Notes: generated by a model not told the origin, from the letters alone. Shown: positions 46,369 to 54,503, counted from the first letter of the stretch. The stretch: DNA of 64,000 nt from UBA9926 sp018645765 (GCA_949372755.1 CASIBO010000001.1:434001-498000); one strand, 5' to 3'. A program made the numbers and translations.

Positions 46369-46754
46369 GACGTAAACCTACCAGAAACTGAACCCTTTGA
46401 CCGCGATGGCTTGCAGCGGTTTGAGCTCCAACCACTTTTGTAAAGCCGGTAACGCTCTAACCGCCCGTACCATATCCGTTGCAAAAGGCTACGCCGCAAA
46501 ATAGTGGTCAGGGCCTTAAATTCGCACCGGATGTGTCAAGCCACCTTGATCATGAAGGTTATCTACGGTTTTTTCGGCTTTAAAGCGATAGTCCACAGTG
46601 TTGTTAGCCATCCCGTGATAAAACTAGGGCCGCCTCATGAATTTTGATGTCACGCACAATTTCCTCAGGCGCGTCGACTTCGAGCCGTTGATCTAACGTT
46701 TAAATACAGATTTTCTGCATCAGACGTTGAGCGATACCTCGAATTTTTGAACCC
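46369..46754. other. 386-bp intergenic region with two overlapping ORF fragments
   Basis: The region lies between the acs-type gene start and the alpha/beta hydrolase stop, both on the minus strand. On that strand a 30-residue open stretch (46604-46696, containing LEVDAPEEIVRDIKIHEAAL) stops at TAA. That TAA overlaps the ATG of a second 31-residue frame (46516-46611, containing VDYRFKAEKTVDNLHDQG). Both look protein-like and could be a frameshifted remnant. Nothing else is seen. Confidence 0.3.
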
Positions 46755-47771
46755 TTATTCGACGACTTGATTGAAATGAACGCTGAGCCTCGTCGCGATG
46801 GACGGCACTAAGGCTTCGGGTATCTCATGACCCACGCCTTGCAAAATCATTTTGGCGGCATTCGGAATGTTCTCTGCCAAGGATAGGCCGTGATCAATGG
46901 GGATGAGCGGATCCTCGGTCCCGTGAACAATCAGTGTCGGCATTTGAATTTCCTGTAGTCGATCAAACCGATTGGGACTGGCGCCCACGGCTGCAATTTG
47001 GGCATTGGCCGTATTGATTCCTTGTTGGAGCCTCTTTCTTGCCTCCTGCCTAAAAAGCGTTTCATTAAAGGCAAAGCGCGATCCCGTTAAGGCTCGTTCT
47101 ATCACCACAAGCGCCTCCTCCTCTTGCTCTAAAAAGTTAAGCACCATCGAATCCTTCATCGCGTCTTTGAACACTCGATGCGGTCCTGACAAGCCCGGCG
47201 TATCAAATCCTGGAGTCGACATGATGGCGGTTAGAGTTGAAACCCTGCCCGGATAATTCAGCGCTATCACTTGGGCGATCATCCCACCCATCGACGCGCC
47301 CACGATGTGCGCCTTCTCGACTTCAAGCTGATCTAACAAAGAGAGCCCATCTAATGCCATATCGTTCAGGTCATATTCTGCAGGCGCTGGGTTGGCCATG
47401 TTAAACCGGCCTGCTTCATCAAAGATAAACGTAAACATGCCGTCAACAAAGGCTTCTATCAGGAAAGTGGGCAGTACTTTAATAAAGCTGATTAGTGCGG
47501 GTTCGTCCGTTACCCAAGTGCTTTTACCAATATCACGATTATCATAAACGATGACATAAAAGCCCTCTTCTACGATGCCTTGCACAAATTGCTCAGACCA
47601 AACTTTGCTGTTGGAATTCAAACCCATAATGAGTAGCACAGCGGGATGCTTTGGGTCGCCGTGATCCTGCCACCATAGACTGACGCCATTAAGCTGCGAC
47701 ACATGACCTTCTTGAGCAGCAGATACATTGAAAGCGCTAAGCAGACCAACCAAAAGCAGTATTTTTTTCAT
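46755..47771 (-). CDS. Exported alpha/beta hydrolase
   Basis: This 338-residue protein has a signal peptide (MKKILLLVGLLSAFNVSA). The alpha/beta hydrolase core has oxyanion region LLIMGLNSNSKVW, nucleophile elbow GASMGG (Ser), an Asp in HGTEDPLIP, and a His in GVGHEIPEAL. The Ser-Asp-His triad suggests an esterase or lipase-like activity in the periplasm or outside. AGAGG precedes the ATG. Just upstream lies the first guaA-type att repeat, so this gene sits at the left border of the cassette array. Confidence 0.86.
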   Translation of the reverse strand: MKKILLLVGLLSAFNVSAAQEGHVSQLNGVSLWWQDHGDPKHPAVLLIMGLNSNSKVWSEQFVQGIVEEGFYVIVYDNRDIGKSTWVTDEPALISFIKVLPTFLIEAFVDGMFTFIFDEAGRFNMANPAPAEYDLNDMALDGLSLLDQLEVEKAHIVGASMGGMIAQVIALNYPGRVSTLTAIMSTPGFDTPGLSGPHRVFKDAMKDSMVLNFLEQEEEALVVIERALTGSRFAFNETLFRQEARKRLQQGINTANAQIAAVGASPNRFDRLQEIQMPTLIVHGTEDPLIPIDHGLSLAENIPNAAKMILQGVGHEIPEALVPSIATRLSVHFNQVVE

Positions 47772-47837
47772 TTTATGCCTCTAGCCCCAAAACCATGTGC
47801 TGAATCGTCGCGTTGCGGTGAAGCATGCTAACTGAAG

Positions 47838-47855
47838 CTATTCCCACTCAATAGT
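47838..47855 (-). repeat. guaA-type attachment core, copy 1
   Basis: CTATTCCCACTCAATAGT. Its complement, ACTATTGAGTGGGAATAG, codes TIEWE-stop, the conserved C-terminus of GMP synthase (GuaA), but no guaA sequence precedes it here. Two further copies lie at 48931 and 50238 in the same orientation. The 3' end of guaA is a known integration site for genomic islands. Confidence 0.75.
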
Positions 47856-47905
47856 GACAATTTCTGAAACCCTTACGCTACTTGGCTTTGATGGAAGCTG
47901 AAACG

Positions 47906-47926
47906 GAGTGTGTTGTGAGTGTGTTG
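47906..47926. repeat. Paired 10-bp direct repeats near core 1
   Basis: GAGTGTGTTG occurs twice at 11-bp spacing, about 50 bp inside core copy 1. The placement parallels the CGTGTAACT pairs inside copies 2 and 3, as expected for integrase arm-type sites of a different specificity. Confidence 0.5.
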
Positions 47927-48013
47927 CAAACAGGTTATTTTCAATTTGTTCCCTTCCATCATTATCAATAACCTACCATGTTCTAACTACAAACTGTGTG
48001 GCAAGACACTAAA

Positions 48014-48922
48014 TCAATTCTGAGATTCCGATATTACAAAATGTTCGAGTAGTAATAACTGATTTTCAGCAAGAGCTCTTCCAACAGGGGCAAAGTACCG
48101 AGAGTTGAGATCCTTCAAAGTTACGTTTTCTTTTACCGAATAACCATTTTGTGAAAGTACGCTTTCTATTTCTTCAGCACTGTAGAACGATATCCAAGGT
48201 TCACCTACTTTTGCTGATCCATACGTTATTAATTTGGCTCGTTTTTGTGCGTTTGGATAACCCTTCCCAAAGCAAGCCTCAGGATTATTATCAAGAAGTT
48301 CGCTGACATACGAAATAAAAAAAATTGAACTGGCTTTTTGAGTAAGCGTAGCCACTTCTTTGATCGTTGAACTGAAAGCTTCTTTAGTGATGTACTGCGA
48401 TACGCCCTCGAGCGTAAAGACGGTGGATTTGCTTTGATCGAAACCCGAATCCATAAGTTGTTCAGTTAACGATTGGTGAGTGAAATCAACAGCCACATAA
48501 GTGATATTTTCTGAATTGGATAGTTCTTTGGGAAGTTTAGAGCGCTTTCTAGACTGAACTTCAGGCTGATCCACTTCAAAAATTCTTAGTGATGACGGAA
48601 GTTCCAGTCGATGAGCTCGGGAGTCATATCCCGCTCCCAAAATGACATATTGCTCAACTCCACTGGCAGCACTAGCTTTAATTAGATCATCGATGAAGCG
48701 CGTACGCGAAATCAGATGTTCGTGGAAACCGGGTACAACTTTTTGACCCAACCAGACGTTGAACTCATGCCCCATAAATTTGATAAAGCTAGCACCTAGT
48801 ACAAACCTATCCGCGTAAGGATCATTTATGATACGTTCCTCAGGTTTGGCTAAAGTTTCTATCAACCGTTGCTTTGCTACTCCCTGGGCTGTACCGTCTT
48901 TTCTAAAAATTGATTCACTCAT
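48014..48922 (-). CDS. SAM-dependent methyltransferase (TIGR00027 / PPM1-like family)
   Basis: This 302-residue class I methyltransferase has a start motif SESIFRKDGTAQGVAKQR and NDPYADRFVLGA, SAM-binding YVILGAGYDSRAHRLELP, and TVFTLEGVSQYIT. These are hallmarks of the leucine-carboxyl-methyltransferase-like TIGR00027 family, whose natural acceptors are mostly unknown. The ATG at 48922 has GAGGGCTGCT upstream, and that ribosome site directly abuts att core copy 2 (48931-48948). The gene therefore fills the cassette between cores 1 and 2. Base composition is visibly AT-richer than genes to the left, suggesting transfer. Confidence 0.88.
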   Translation of the reverse strand: MSESIFRKDGTAQGVAKQRLIETLAKPEERIINDPYADRFVLGASFIKFMGHEFNVWLGQKVVPGFHEHLISRTRFIDDLIKASAASGVEQYVILGAGYDSRAHRLELPSSLRIFEVDQPEVQSRKRSKLPKELSNSENITYVAVDFTHQSLTEQLMDSGFDQSKSTVFTLEGVSQYITKEAFSSTIKEVATLTQKASSIFFISYVSELLDNNPEACFGKGYPNAQKRAKLITYGSAKVGEPWISFYSAEEIESVLSQNGYSVKENVTLKDLNSRYFAPVGRALAENQLLLLEHFVISESQN

Positions 48923-48930
48923 AGCAGCCC

Positions 48931-48948
48931 TCATTCCCACTCAATAGT
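48931..48948 (-). repeat. guaA-type attachment core, copy 2
   Basis: TCATTCCCACTCAATAGT matches copy 1 at 16 contiguous bases and differs only at the second base of the window compared. It lies 8 bp upstream of the methyltransferase start and bounds two cassettes. Confidence 0.75.
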
Positions 48949-49000
48949 TGCAGATTTACAGAGCCTTATAAACGAAGGGCTACAAGCACGAAAATAAAAG

Positions 49001-49020
49001 CGTGTAACTTTCGTGTAACT
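49001..49020. repeat. CGTGTAACT pair near core 2 (putative integrase arm sites)
   Basis: CGTGTAACT occurs at 49001-49009 and 49012-49020, spaced 11 bp, about 52 bp inside core copy 2. The same 9-mer recurs in pairs near core copy 3. Confidence 0.65.
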
Positions 49021-49146
49021 CTTACCTTCTATTTTTGTTCTGCCCATTAAACCAATTCCTCTGTGTTATCAGCAACTTAATGCATTATAAGTTACAAACA
49101 TTGTAACATTCCTTAAAGGACTAATTAAATGCTTAATAACAATTAA

Positions 49147-49187
49147 TTTATGTTAAACATAAATATTTAGTTGCTAAACATAAATAT
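49147..49187. promoter_or_regulatory. Probable operator of the XRE regulator
   Basis: A perfect inverted repeat TTTATGTT-A-AACATAAA (49147-49163) overlaps the first of two direct copies of TAAACATAAATAT (49154-49166 and 49175-49187), spaced 21 bp or two helical turns. It ends 19 bp before the regulator's ATG, as expected of an autoregulatory site. Confidence 0.6.
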
Positions 49188-49206
49188 ATTGATTAGGACT
49201 GTGCTC

Positions 49207-49428
49207 ATGGAAATTTGTATCACTTTAGATGTAGAAATGGCGAAAAAGAAGATGTCTCTGAAAGAGCTATCTCAAAAAATTGGAATTTCTATAACCAATT
49301 TGTCGCTACTAAAGACAGGTAAGGTTAAGGCTATTCGCTTTAGCACTCTGATGGCTATATGTCGTGAGCTTGAATGTCAGCCTGGCGATATTCTTGTTTA
49401 CGTAAGTGATAACCCAGAAATAAGTTAA
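49207..49428 (+). CDS. Small XRE-family HTH regulator
   Basis: This 73-residue Cro/CI-like protein consists of MEICITLDVEMAKKKMS.. then the HTH SQKIGISITNLSLLKTGK and the C-terminal signature CRELECQPGDIL. This family is usually encoded next to a small membrane protein (often DUF2975), and here too a membrane protein follows 52 bp downstream. The longer frame from 49171 runs through the operator repeats, so the ATG at 49207, with AGGA upstream, is preferred. It probably represses its own two-gene cassette. Confidence 0.88.
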   Translation: MEICITLDVEMAKKKMSLKELSQKIGISITNLSLLKTGKVKAIRFSTLMAICRELECQPGDILVYVSDNPEIS

Positions 49429-49480
49429 TGACATTTCATGATGAAGTGTCATTTAGACAATTAAACTAGGAGGTTTAATT

Positions 49481-50086
49481 ATGCAGAATAAAGATTATTT
49501 ATTACCCGGTGTTGCCGCAATATTCGTGGCGGTAATATCCCCTATCTACTGGATTGGAATGAGTTCACCGATTGGAGATTTCGCATTAGGACAGGACATG
49601 ATGTCTCTAGGATTTCCCGACATTCTGTTTGCTTCTATTCTTTTATTAACCATCTATATTTATCTCAATCTAAAAAATATTCTCAACGAACAATTGAACT
49701 TTAATCATATTGATTTGTTAGTGTTGATTATGGTTGCAATCAATATCCTTTGGATGAGCACCCTGTTCCTTGATGTAGCCAGCGCTGTACTACCGGAAAA
49801 TATCGTAACGCAGAACAAGGGCACCTTTTTAAACATTGGATTATCAATGGGCATCGGTGCAATTGTCATATTAGGTATCATAGATTTGTTAATAGGTATT
49901 TTACTTCTAGCGAAATCAACTGAACTTCCTACCCTACTAAAGATTTTTGCCATTATGTCAGTGATACAGGGCGTACTAGGTATAACAGTAGTTTTTGCGG
50001 CAACGTTAATCTTCATCTTCCCGATAACTATGATTATTTTGGCTATGTTTTTTCTACGTAAACCAGAGTCTTTAGAACTCGTTTAA
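49481..50086 (+). CDS. Multi-pass membrane protein in XRE cassette (DUF2975-like position)
   Basis: This 201-residue, strongly hydrophobic protein has about five to six predicted helices (LLPGVAAIFVAVISPIYWIG, LLVLIMVAINILWMSTLFL, ATLIFIFPITMIILAMFF). A textbook AGGAGG ribosome site lies 7 bp before the ATG. The gene order XRE regulator then membrane protein is the common XRE-DUF2975 arrangement, but membership of DUF2975 itself cannot be confirmed by eye. Function is unknown. The gene is AT-rich and lies inside the element bounded by cores 2 and 3. Confidence 0.82.
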   Translation: MQNKDYLLPGVAAIFVAVISPIYWIGMSSPIGDFALGQDMMSLGFPDILFASILLLTIYIYLNLKNILNEQLNFNHIDLLVLIMVAINILWMSTLFLDVASAVLPENIVTQNKGTFLNIGLSMGIGAIVILGIIDLLIGILLLAKSTELPTLLKIFAIMSVIQGVLGITVVFAATLIFIFPITMIILAMFFLRKPESLELV

Positions 50087-50128
50087 ATTGTATTGCCAGC
50101 AACTCTTGAGCGGCAATAGAAGATATTT

Positions 50129-50199
50129 CGTGTAACTTTTCGTGTAACTCGGACTAAGGAATGCTTTAGTTACAAGGGGTGTGTAACTAACGTGTAACT
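50129..50199. repeat. Two CGTGTAACT pairs near core 3 (putative integrase arm sites)
   Basis: CGTGTAACT lies at 50129-50137 and 50141-50149, TGTGTAACT at 50180-50188, and CGTGTAACT at 50191-50199. Spacing within pairs is 11-12 bp. All are just inside core copy 3, mirroring the pair inside core copy 2. Confidence 0.65.
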
Positions 50200-50237
50200 A
50201 CTAAATAACGCAGAAATGGGGGTTGTAGGGCGACAGA

Positions 50238-50255
50238 CTATTCCCACTCAGTAGT
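50238..50255 (-). repeat. guaA-type attachment core, copy 3
   Basis: CTATTCCCACTCAGTAGT differs from copy 1 by one base. It is the right boundary of the XRE cassette. The 234 bp to its right (50256-50489) show no gene. Confidence 0.72.
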
Positions 50256-50489
50256 GGAGCTATATTTTATCATATTAAAACAGTAGGTTACGCTCACATA
50301 AATGAGGTTTGTAACTTCTTTGCAAGTTGAGGGCATTTTTACCCTCGAAATGTGTTTGCCTAAACCTATTGGCAATCAAACACCTGCTACATCTGCACTT
50401 ACAAGCTTTGTAACTATGGCTAAACCTCCACTGTCGCATGATGCGACAAATGCAATCGCCGCGCAGAAGGCACCCTTCTCACGAATCCA

Positions 50490-51095
50490 CTACCCTGTAG
50501 CTTGTATCCACTTATGTACCAAATGATAGATCTCATCTGGCCTTTTTGAGTTCCAAGTATCGACAATCTTTAATGGAGAATTGCCATAGTCATCTTGCAC
50601 ACGGATGTTAGCACCATGATCCAAGAGATAGACTGATGTTGTGTAGTGGCCTTGCCATATAGCGAGCAATAGGGGTGTTCGGCCGCCTTAATCAATGCAC
50701 TCTAAGTCTGTACCAGATTTTATCAAAGCCTCCACTAACTTTAGGTTACCTCTCTCTGCAGCATTTAAGAGCGCGTCTTGTCTGCTCTTTTCTGATTCAA
50801 ATGTTATTGGCACAAGTGTTTCTACAATTTTGGTGTATCCCTCACTACCTGCAAGATCAATTGGCATATGCCCAGCTAAGTCTTTTGCGAGAGCATCGCA
50901 ACCTACTTCCACGAGTTCCAATACAAAATCATACCTTCCAAGAAACGCTACTAGATGTAGCGATGTCCATCCAAAAATATCTGCCTCGCTTTTATTGTCT
51001 CGATTCTCGTCATTTTTAAACGCGGTGTAGTCGCCATTTAGAACCGATTGATGTAATTGGTTTCGTCCAATGCCATAAACCCGCTCTAGACCACT
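50490..51095 (-). pseudogene. Ankyrin-repeat protein gene, 5'-truncated with an in-frame stop
   Basis: One reading frame of 202 codons runs from just after the AraC stop to TAG at 50490. It encodes successive ankyrin repeats: DIFGWTSLHLVAFLGRYDFV, LAGHMPIDLAGSEGYTKIVE, DALLNAAERGNLKLVEALIK and GRTPLLLAIWQGHYTTSVYLL. It is broken by one TAA at 50688-50690 exactly where a repeat would read D-x-GRTPLL. No start codon exists at its 5' end, where the frame abuts the AraC gene's 3' end. It is therefore a truncated and interrupted gene, and its 5' edge marks a junction between AT-rich and ordinary DNA. Confidence 0.85.
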
Positions 51096-51099
51096 TTAC

Positions 51100-52098
51100 T
51101 CAAAGCGATGCCTGGTGCCGATAGTCGGCGGGTGTGGTCGAATTCCACCGTTGGAAGGCTCTATGGAAGTTGGTGGCTTCGGAGTAGTTCAGGAGGTCTG
51201 CTATTTCCACGACGCTGAGTGATGTTTTACTCAGATAATTCCTGGCAAGGGTGTTCCTGATGTCATCGAAGATTGTGCGGAAATTTGTTCCCTCCGCCGT
51301 CAGGCGGCGCCTGAGGGTGCGCTCGGTAATGTGTAGTTTTTCTGCGACTTCAGAGATTCTGAGAAAAGATCCGGCTGAATGAATGAGTAAGCGGCGCACG
51401 TTGGCGGTGGTTTCATCGACCTCTGTCATTCCGCTGACTAATTCCTCGCACTCCTGGCTGAACAGTACGTTAGTCGTTGGGTCTCCAGTTCTTACCCGTT
51501 GGCGTAACCACTGATCGGGCATGAATATCTGGGTGTGTTCCTGGTCAAACTCCATTGGGAGTGGCCAGTTTTTTTCATAGACGCCAAAGTGCGCGGGTTT
51601 GGGATAACTGAAATGCACCCTGATGCCTTCAGCTGGCCTGGCGACCAGCAATTTACTTGCGAAGTGCATTTGAGAGAAAGCGAGTTCTGTGACGAGCATT
51701 TTCTGGTAACTGGTGCCAGTGTCCTGCTGCAGGCGAAGGATTATCCCATCTTTGCTAACTGATCGATGCCAGCTGCAAGATTTTAGAAACGTTTGTCCAT
51801 AGCGAAGGAAGAGCTCCAGGGCGGCGTCCATGTCAGAGCAGCTCATGAGGGCGAAACCGTAGGTACCATATCCGGCAAGATCCAGGCCATTGCCTATTTT
51901 TATGGCTAGTGTCGCGTCGCCGGACATCGCGACGGCTGTTTCGAGAACCTCATGCGCAGTAGGGGGCGATTGTGCGCTGGCGGTCGCTCCACGGCCCAGA
52001 CTGGCGGTCCCAATCACTTCAAGAGGGTTGATGCCCAGGCTTGCCAGCCCGTCTCGAAAGGCCTTGATGACTGTGGCGTGCAGTGCGTTAACGGCCAT
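51100..52098 (-). CDS. AraC-family regulator (Arabinose_bd-type sensor plus HTH_18)
   Basis: This 332-residue protein has an N-terminal ligand domain of the type seen in OruR/ArgR-like AraC proteins (YGTYGFALMSCSDMDAALELFLRYG). The C-terminal double HTH includes ISEVAEKLHITERTLRRRL and VVEIADLLNYSEATNFHRAF. It is the last gene of the BVMO-PfpI-AraC operon (31 bp from PfpI). It is the only regulator in the 51-64 kb cluster and hence the best candidate to bind the shared boxes upstream of all four transcription units (54533, 54648, 60811, 60889), including its own operon. Confidence 0.92.
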   Translation of the reverse strand: MAVNALHATVIKAFRDGLASLGINPLEVIGTASLGRGATASAQSPPTAHEVLETAVAMSGDATLAIKIGNGLDLAGYGTYGFALMSCSDMDAALELFLRYGQTFLKSCSWHRSVSKDGIILRLQQDTGTSYQKMLVTELAFSQMHFASKLLVARPAEGIRVHFSYPKPAHFGVYEKNWPLPMEFDQEHTQIFMPDQWLRQRVRTGDPTTNVLFSQECEELVSGMTEVDETTANVRRLLIHSAGSFLRISEVAEKLHITERTLRRRLTAEGTNFRTIFDDIRNTLARNYLSKTSLSVVEIADLLNYSEATNFHRAFQRWNSTTPADYRHQASL

Positions 52099-52129
52099 GG
52101 GTTTTGGTCCTCAATGCTCGGATCTACAC

Positions 52130-52984
52130 CTACCTGGCAGCTATTATAGCAATCATTTTTTGCGCGGTTTCCATGCCTGAGTTTTGATTCTGCCCGGTAA
52201 TAAAGCGTTGCTCCGCATCAATAGCCACGTGGGTCGCGAAAACATCACGAAAAGCCGTTTGGCTTTCAAATACCGCACCGGCTCTTCGCAGTTCCGTCTC
52301 AGGGTGCATCGGTGTCAGTTCAATTCCTAGCTCTTTGACTTGCTTGTCTGTGACCCCGGTCATCGCACGGCCGGCGATCAGCTTGTTGCCCTCACGGTCT
52401 TTTACATTAATCAGACCAAGAGCACCGTGACAGACAGAACCAATCAGCGGTTCTTTAGGACCGAAATATGCTTCACCAATTTTATTGGCCAACACTTCTG
52501 AATAGCCGAGATCGTAAGCGGCGCCCCAACCACCGACAAGGAAAATAATGTCATATTGGTTGAAGTCTACATCATCTATACGCAGTGAATTTTCCACCTT
52601 GGCAATCAGTACAGGGTCATTTAGGTAACGCTTGTCTTCGGGCGTGATCGCGGTTCGGCGCAGCCCACCTGGATCCACAGGCACCTGGCCGCCTTTAATA
52701 CTGGCGACATCAACCTTCATGCCCGCCTCCAGATAGCTGTAATAAGGATGCGTTAATTCTGAAATTGCGATACCCGTTGCCTCGCCTGTCGTTTCGCCCG
52801 GCGCACTGAGCACCCCGTGACTGGTGGTTACAACAAGAGCGAGCTTACCGGCCGGCAACTGGTGAGTCTCCCCAGTATATTCCGGGTGAAGGCCCAAACT
52901 GTGCATGATGGTAGGCAATGCCAAGATAAAAACGGCGAACAGCGCAATGCACGCAGCTCCTATTTTCAATAGTGTCTTTGTCAT
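52130..52984 (-). CDS. DJ-1/PfpI-family protein with N-terminal membrane anchor
   Basis: This 284-residue protein has one N-terminal membrane or signal segment (LLKIGAACIALFAVFILALP), then a DJ-1/PfpI domain with GGWGAAYDLG and nucleophile elbow GSVCHGALGL (Cys-His). The layout resembles Hsp31/YajL-type glyoxalase, deglycase or class I amidotransferase-like proteins. The activity is not defined, and a membrane anchor is unusual for them. It lies 16 bp downstream of the BVMO gene and 31 bp upstream of AraC, in one operon. Confidence 0.87.
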   Translation of the reverse strand: MTKTLLKIGAACIALFAVFILALPTIMHSLGLHPEYTGETHQLPAGKLALVVTTSHGVLSAPGETTGEATGIAISELTHPYYSYLEAGMKVDVASIKGGQVPVDPGGLRRTAITPEDKRYLNDPVLIAKVENSLRIDDVDFNQYDIIFLVGGWGAAYDLGYSEVLANKIGEAYFGPKEPLIGSVCHGALGLINVKDREGNKLIAGRAMTGVTDKQVKELGIELTPMHPETELRRAGAVFESQTAFRDVFATHVAIDAEQRFITGQNQNSGMETAQKMIAIIAAR

Positions 52985-53000
52985 TGTTTGATCTCTGATA

Positions 53001-54470
53001 TCAATGGAATTCCAGTTCGCTGTACTTGCTAGGCTTGAGTTTTAAACTGACAAAGTCTTTGGTGTACCTGTCGTTATTCACCCAGGGTTCCCTGTCACCG
53101 TTCTTGGGCATGATTTCGCGCGCTCGCAGCACGTAGCCCGCGTCAAAGTCCAAAAATGGCGCCTCATTCAATTCGCCGCGTAGCGTTGGAGTGACGTGAC
53201 GAAATGCCTCGCGCTCCATCTTCTGCAGGAGTCCGCAGACGTAGTTCGCGGTGAGACCGGTTTTCAGTGTCCACGAGGAGTTTGTGTAACCGACGCTCAT
53301 GGCCATATTGGGTACACCCGAGAGCATCATGCCCCGGTACACAAATCGCTCTGTCAGATCGACTTTCTCACCATCGATGCTGTAGGCAATATCGCCACCG
53401 AACTTCAGTTGCAGGCCGGTCGCCACAATGACAATGTCTGCGTCCAGCTGCTTGCCGGACTTAAGAGCGATGCCTGAGGTATTGAAGTGATCGATTTGGT
53501 CGGTCACCACTTCAGCCTTGCCCTCACGGATGGCGTTGAACATATCTCCATCAGGCACGGCGCACAGGCGCTGATCCCAGGGGTTGTAGTTGGGCATGAA
53601 GTGGGTGTCCACATCGTAATCCGGGCCCAGTTCTTTGCGCACCTCGTTGAGCAGGTAACGGCGTAAGCCTTGTGGGTTCTTTCTGGAGAGGCGGTAGATG
53701 TATTGCTGCATTAATACTTTCTTCCAGCGAATTAAGCGGAACACCCAGCCGTTTGGCAGGTATTTGGTCAGGGGCTTGAGCCAGGGATCCTCGGCGGGCA
53801 CGTTGGCGATATACGTCGGAGAGCGCTGTAGCATCACCAGGCTTGCAGTGTCGTCAGCCATGCTCGGGACCAATGTCACCGCTGTGGCCCCACTGCCAAT
53901 GATCACCACACGCTTATCTGTGTACTCCAGCTGTTCGGGCCAGAACTGGGGATGGACAATCTCCCCCTGAAACTTTTCTATTCCCGCGAATTCAGGGGTA
54001 TATCCCTGCTCGTAGTCGAAGTAACCGGTGCAACTGAGAATAAATCGGCACTGGATGGTGAGCTGCTCCTCGGAGTCCGAGCGTGCACTTGGAGATCGCG
54101 CAACCGTCACGGTCCATAGTTTATCTTGTGAAGACCAGTGGGCTGAGACGACCTTGTGGTTGTAGCGGATGAGCTGATTGAGACCGTACTCTTCGGCAGT
54201 TTCTCGGATGTACTTGAGAATTGTGTCGCCGTCGGCGATGGCGGATTTAGCAGTCCAGGGCTTGAAGCCATAGCTGTAGGTGTACATGTCGCTGTCTGAA
54301 CGAATGCCTGGATAGCGGAACAGGTCCCAGGTGCCGCCGCTCACCTGACGAGTCTCCAGTATGGCTAGTTTCAGCTGGGGCATTTTGCGACGAAATAGGC
54401 AGGCGCTGCCGATACCAGCAAGACCTGCGCCTATCACAAGAACGTCAACAAACTCGGGTTTACCGGACAT
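53001..54470 (-). CDS. Flavin-containing / Baeyer-Villiger monooxygenase (EtaA-like)
   Basis: This 489-residue FAD/NADPH monooxygenase has GAGLAGIG at the N-terminus, BVMO fingerprint FQGEIVHPQFWP (about residue 155), and NADPH Rossmann GSGATAVT. Its length and lack of an N-terminal extension fit the EtaA-type BVMO group, unlike the 627-residue BVMO at 27.7 kb. Likely substrates are hydrophobic ketones. It is first gene of the operon with PfpI and AraC. The promoter (54504-54547) carries the shared box, and the predicted transcript start is about 27 bp before the ATG. Confidence 0.9.
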   Translation of the reverse strand: MSGKPEFVDVLVIGAGLAGIGSACLFRRKMPQLKLAILETRQVSGGTWDLFRYPGIRSDSDMYTYSYGFKPWTAKSAIADGDTILKYIRETAEEYGLNQLIRYNHKVVSAHWSSQDKLWTVTVARSPSARSDSEEQLTIQCRFILSCTGYFDYEQGYTPEFAGIEKFQGEIVHPQFWPEQLEYTDKRVVIIGSGATAVTLVPSMADDTASLVMLQRSPTYIANVPAEDPWLKPLTKYLPNGWVFRLIRWKKVLMQQYIYRLSRKNPQGLRRYLLNEVRKELGPDYDVDTHFMPNYNPWDQRLCAVPDGDMFNAIREGKAEVVTDQIDHFNTSGIALKSGKQLDADIVIVATGLQLKFGGDIAYSIDGEKVDLTERFVYRGMMLSGVPNMAMSVGYTNSSWTLKTGLTANYVCGLLQKMEREAFRHVTPTLRGELNEAPFLDFDAGYVLRAREIMPKNGDREPWVNNDRYTKDFVSLKLKPSKYSELEFH

Positions 54471-54503
54471 AGGGGCGTCTTAAGCAATTCTTGGAGTGCC
54501 AGG

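Noticed and set aside
49171..50086. XRE gene plus following gene as a toxin-antitoxin pair
   Set aside because: The partner is a 201-residue multi-pass membrane protein, not a small toxin, and the XRE protein fits the XRE-DUF2975 regulatory arrangement.
50302..50526. 74-residue plus-strand ORF beyond att core 3
   Set aside because: It overlaps the 3' end of the ankyrin pseudogene antisense and has no ribosome site.
47838..51095. Prophage or integron
   Set aside because: No integrase, phage structural gene or attC-like cassette hairpin was seen. Only guaA-type cores and arm-like repeats support mobility.
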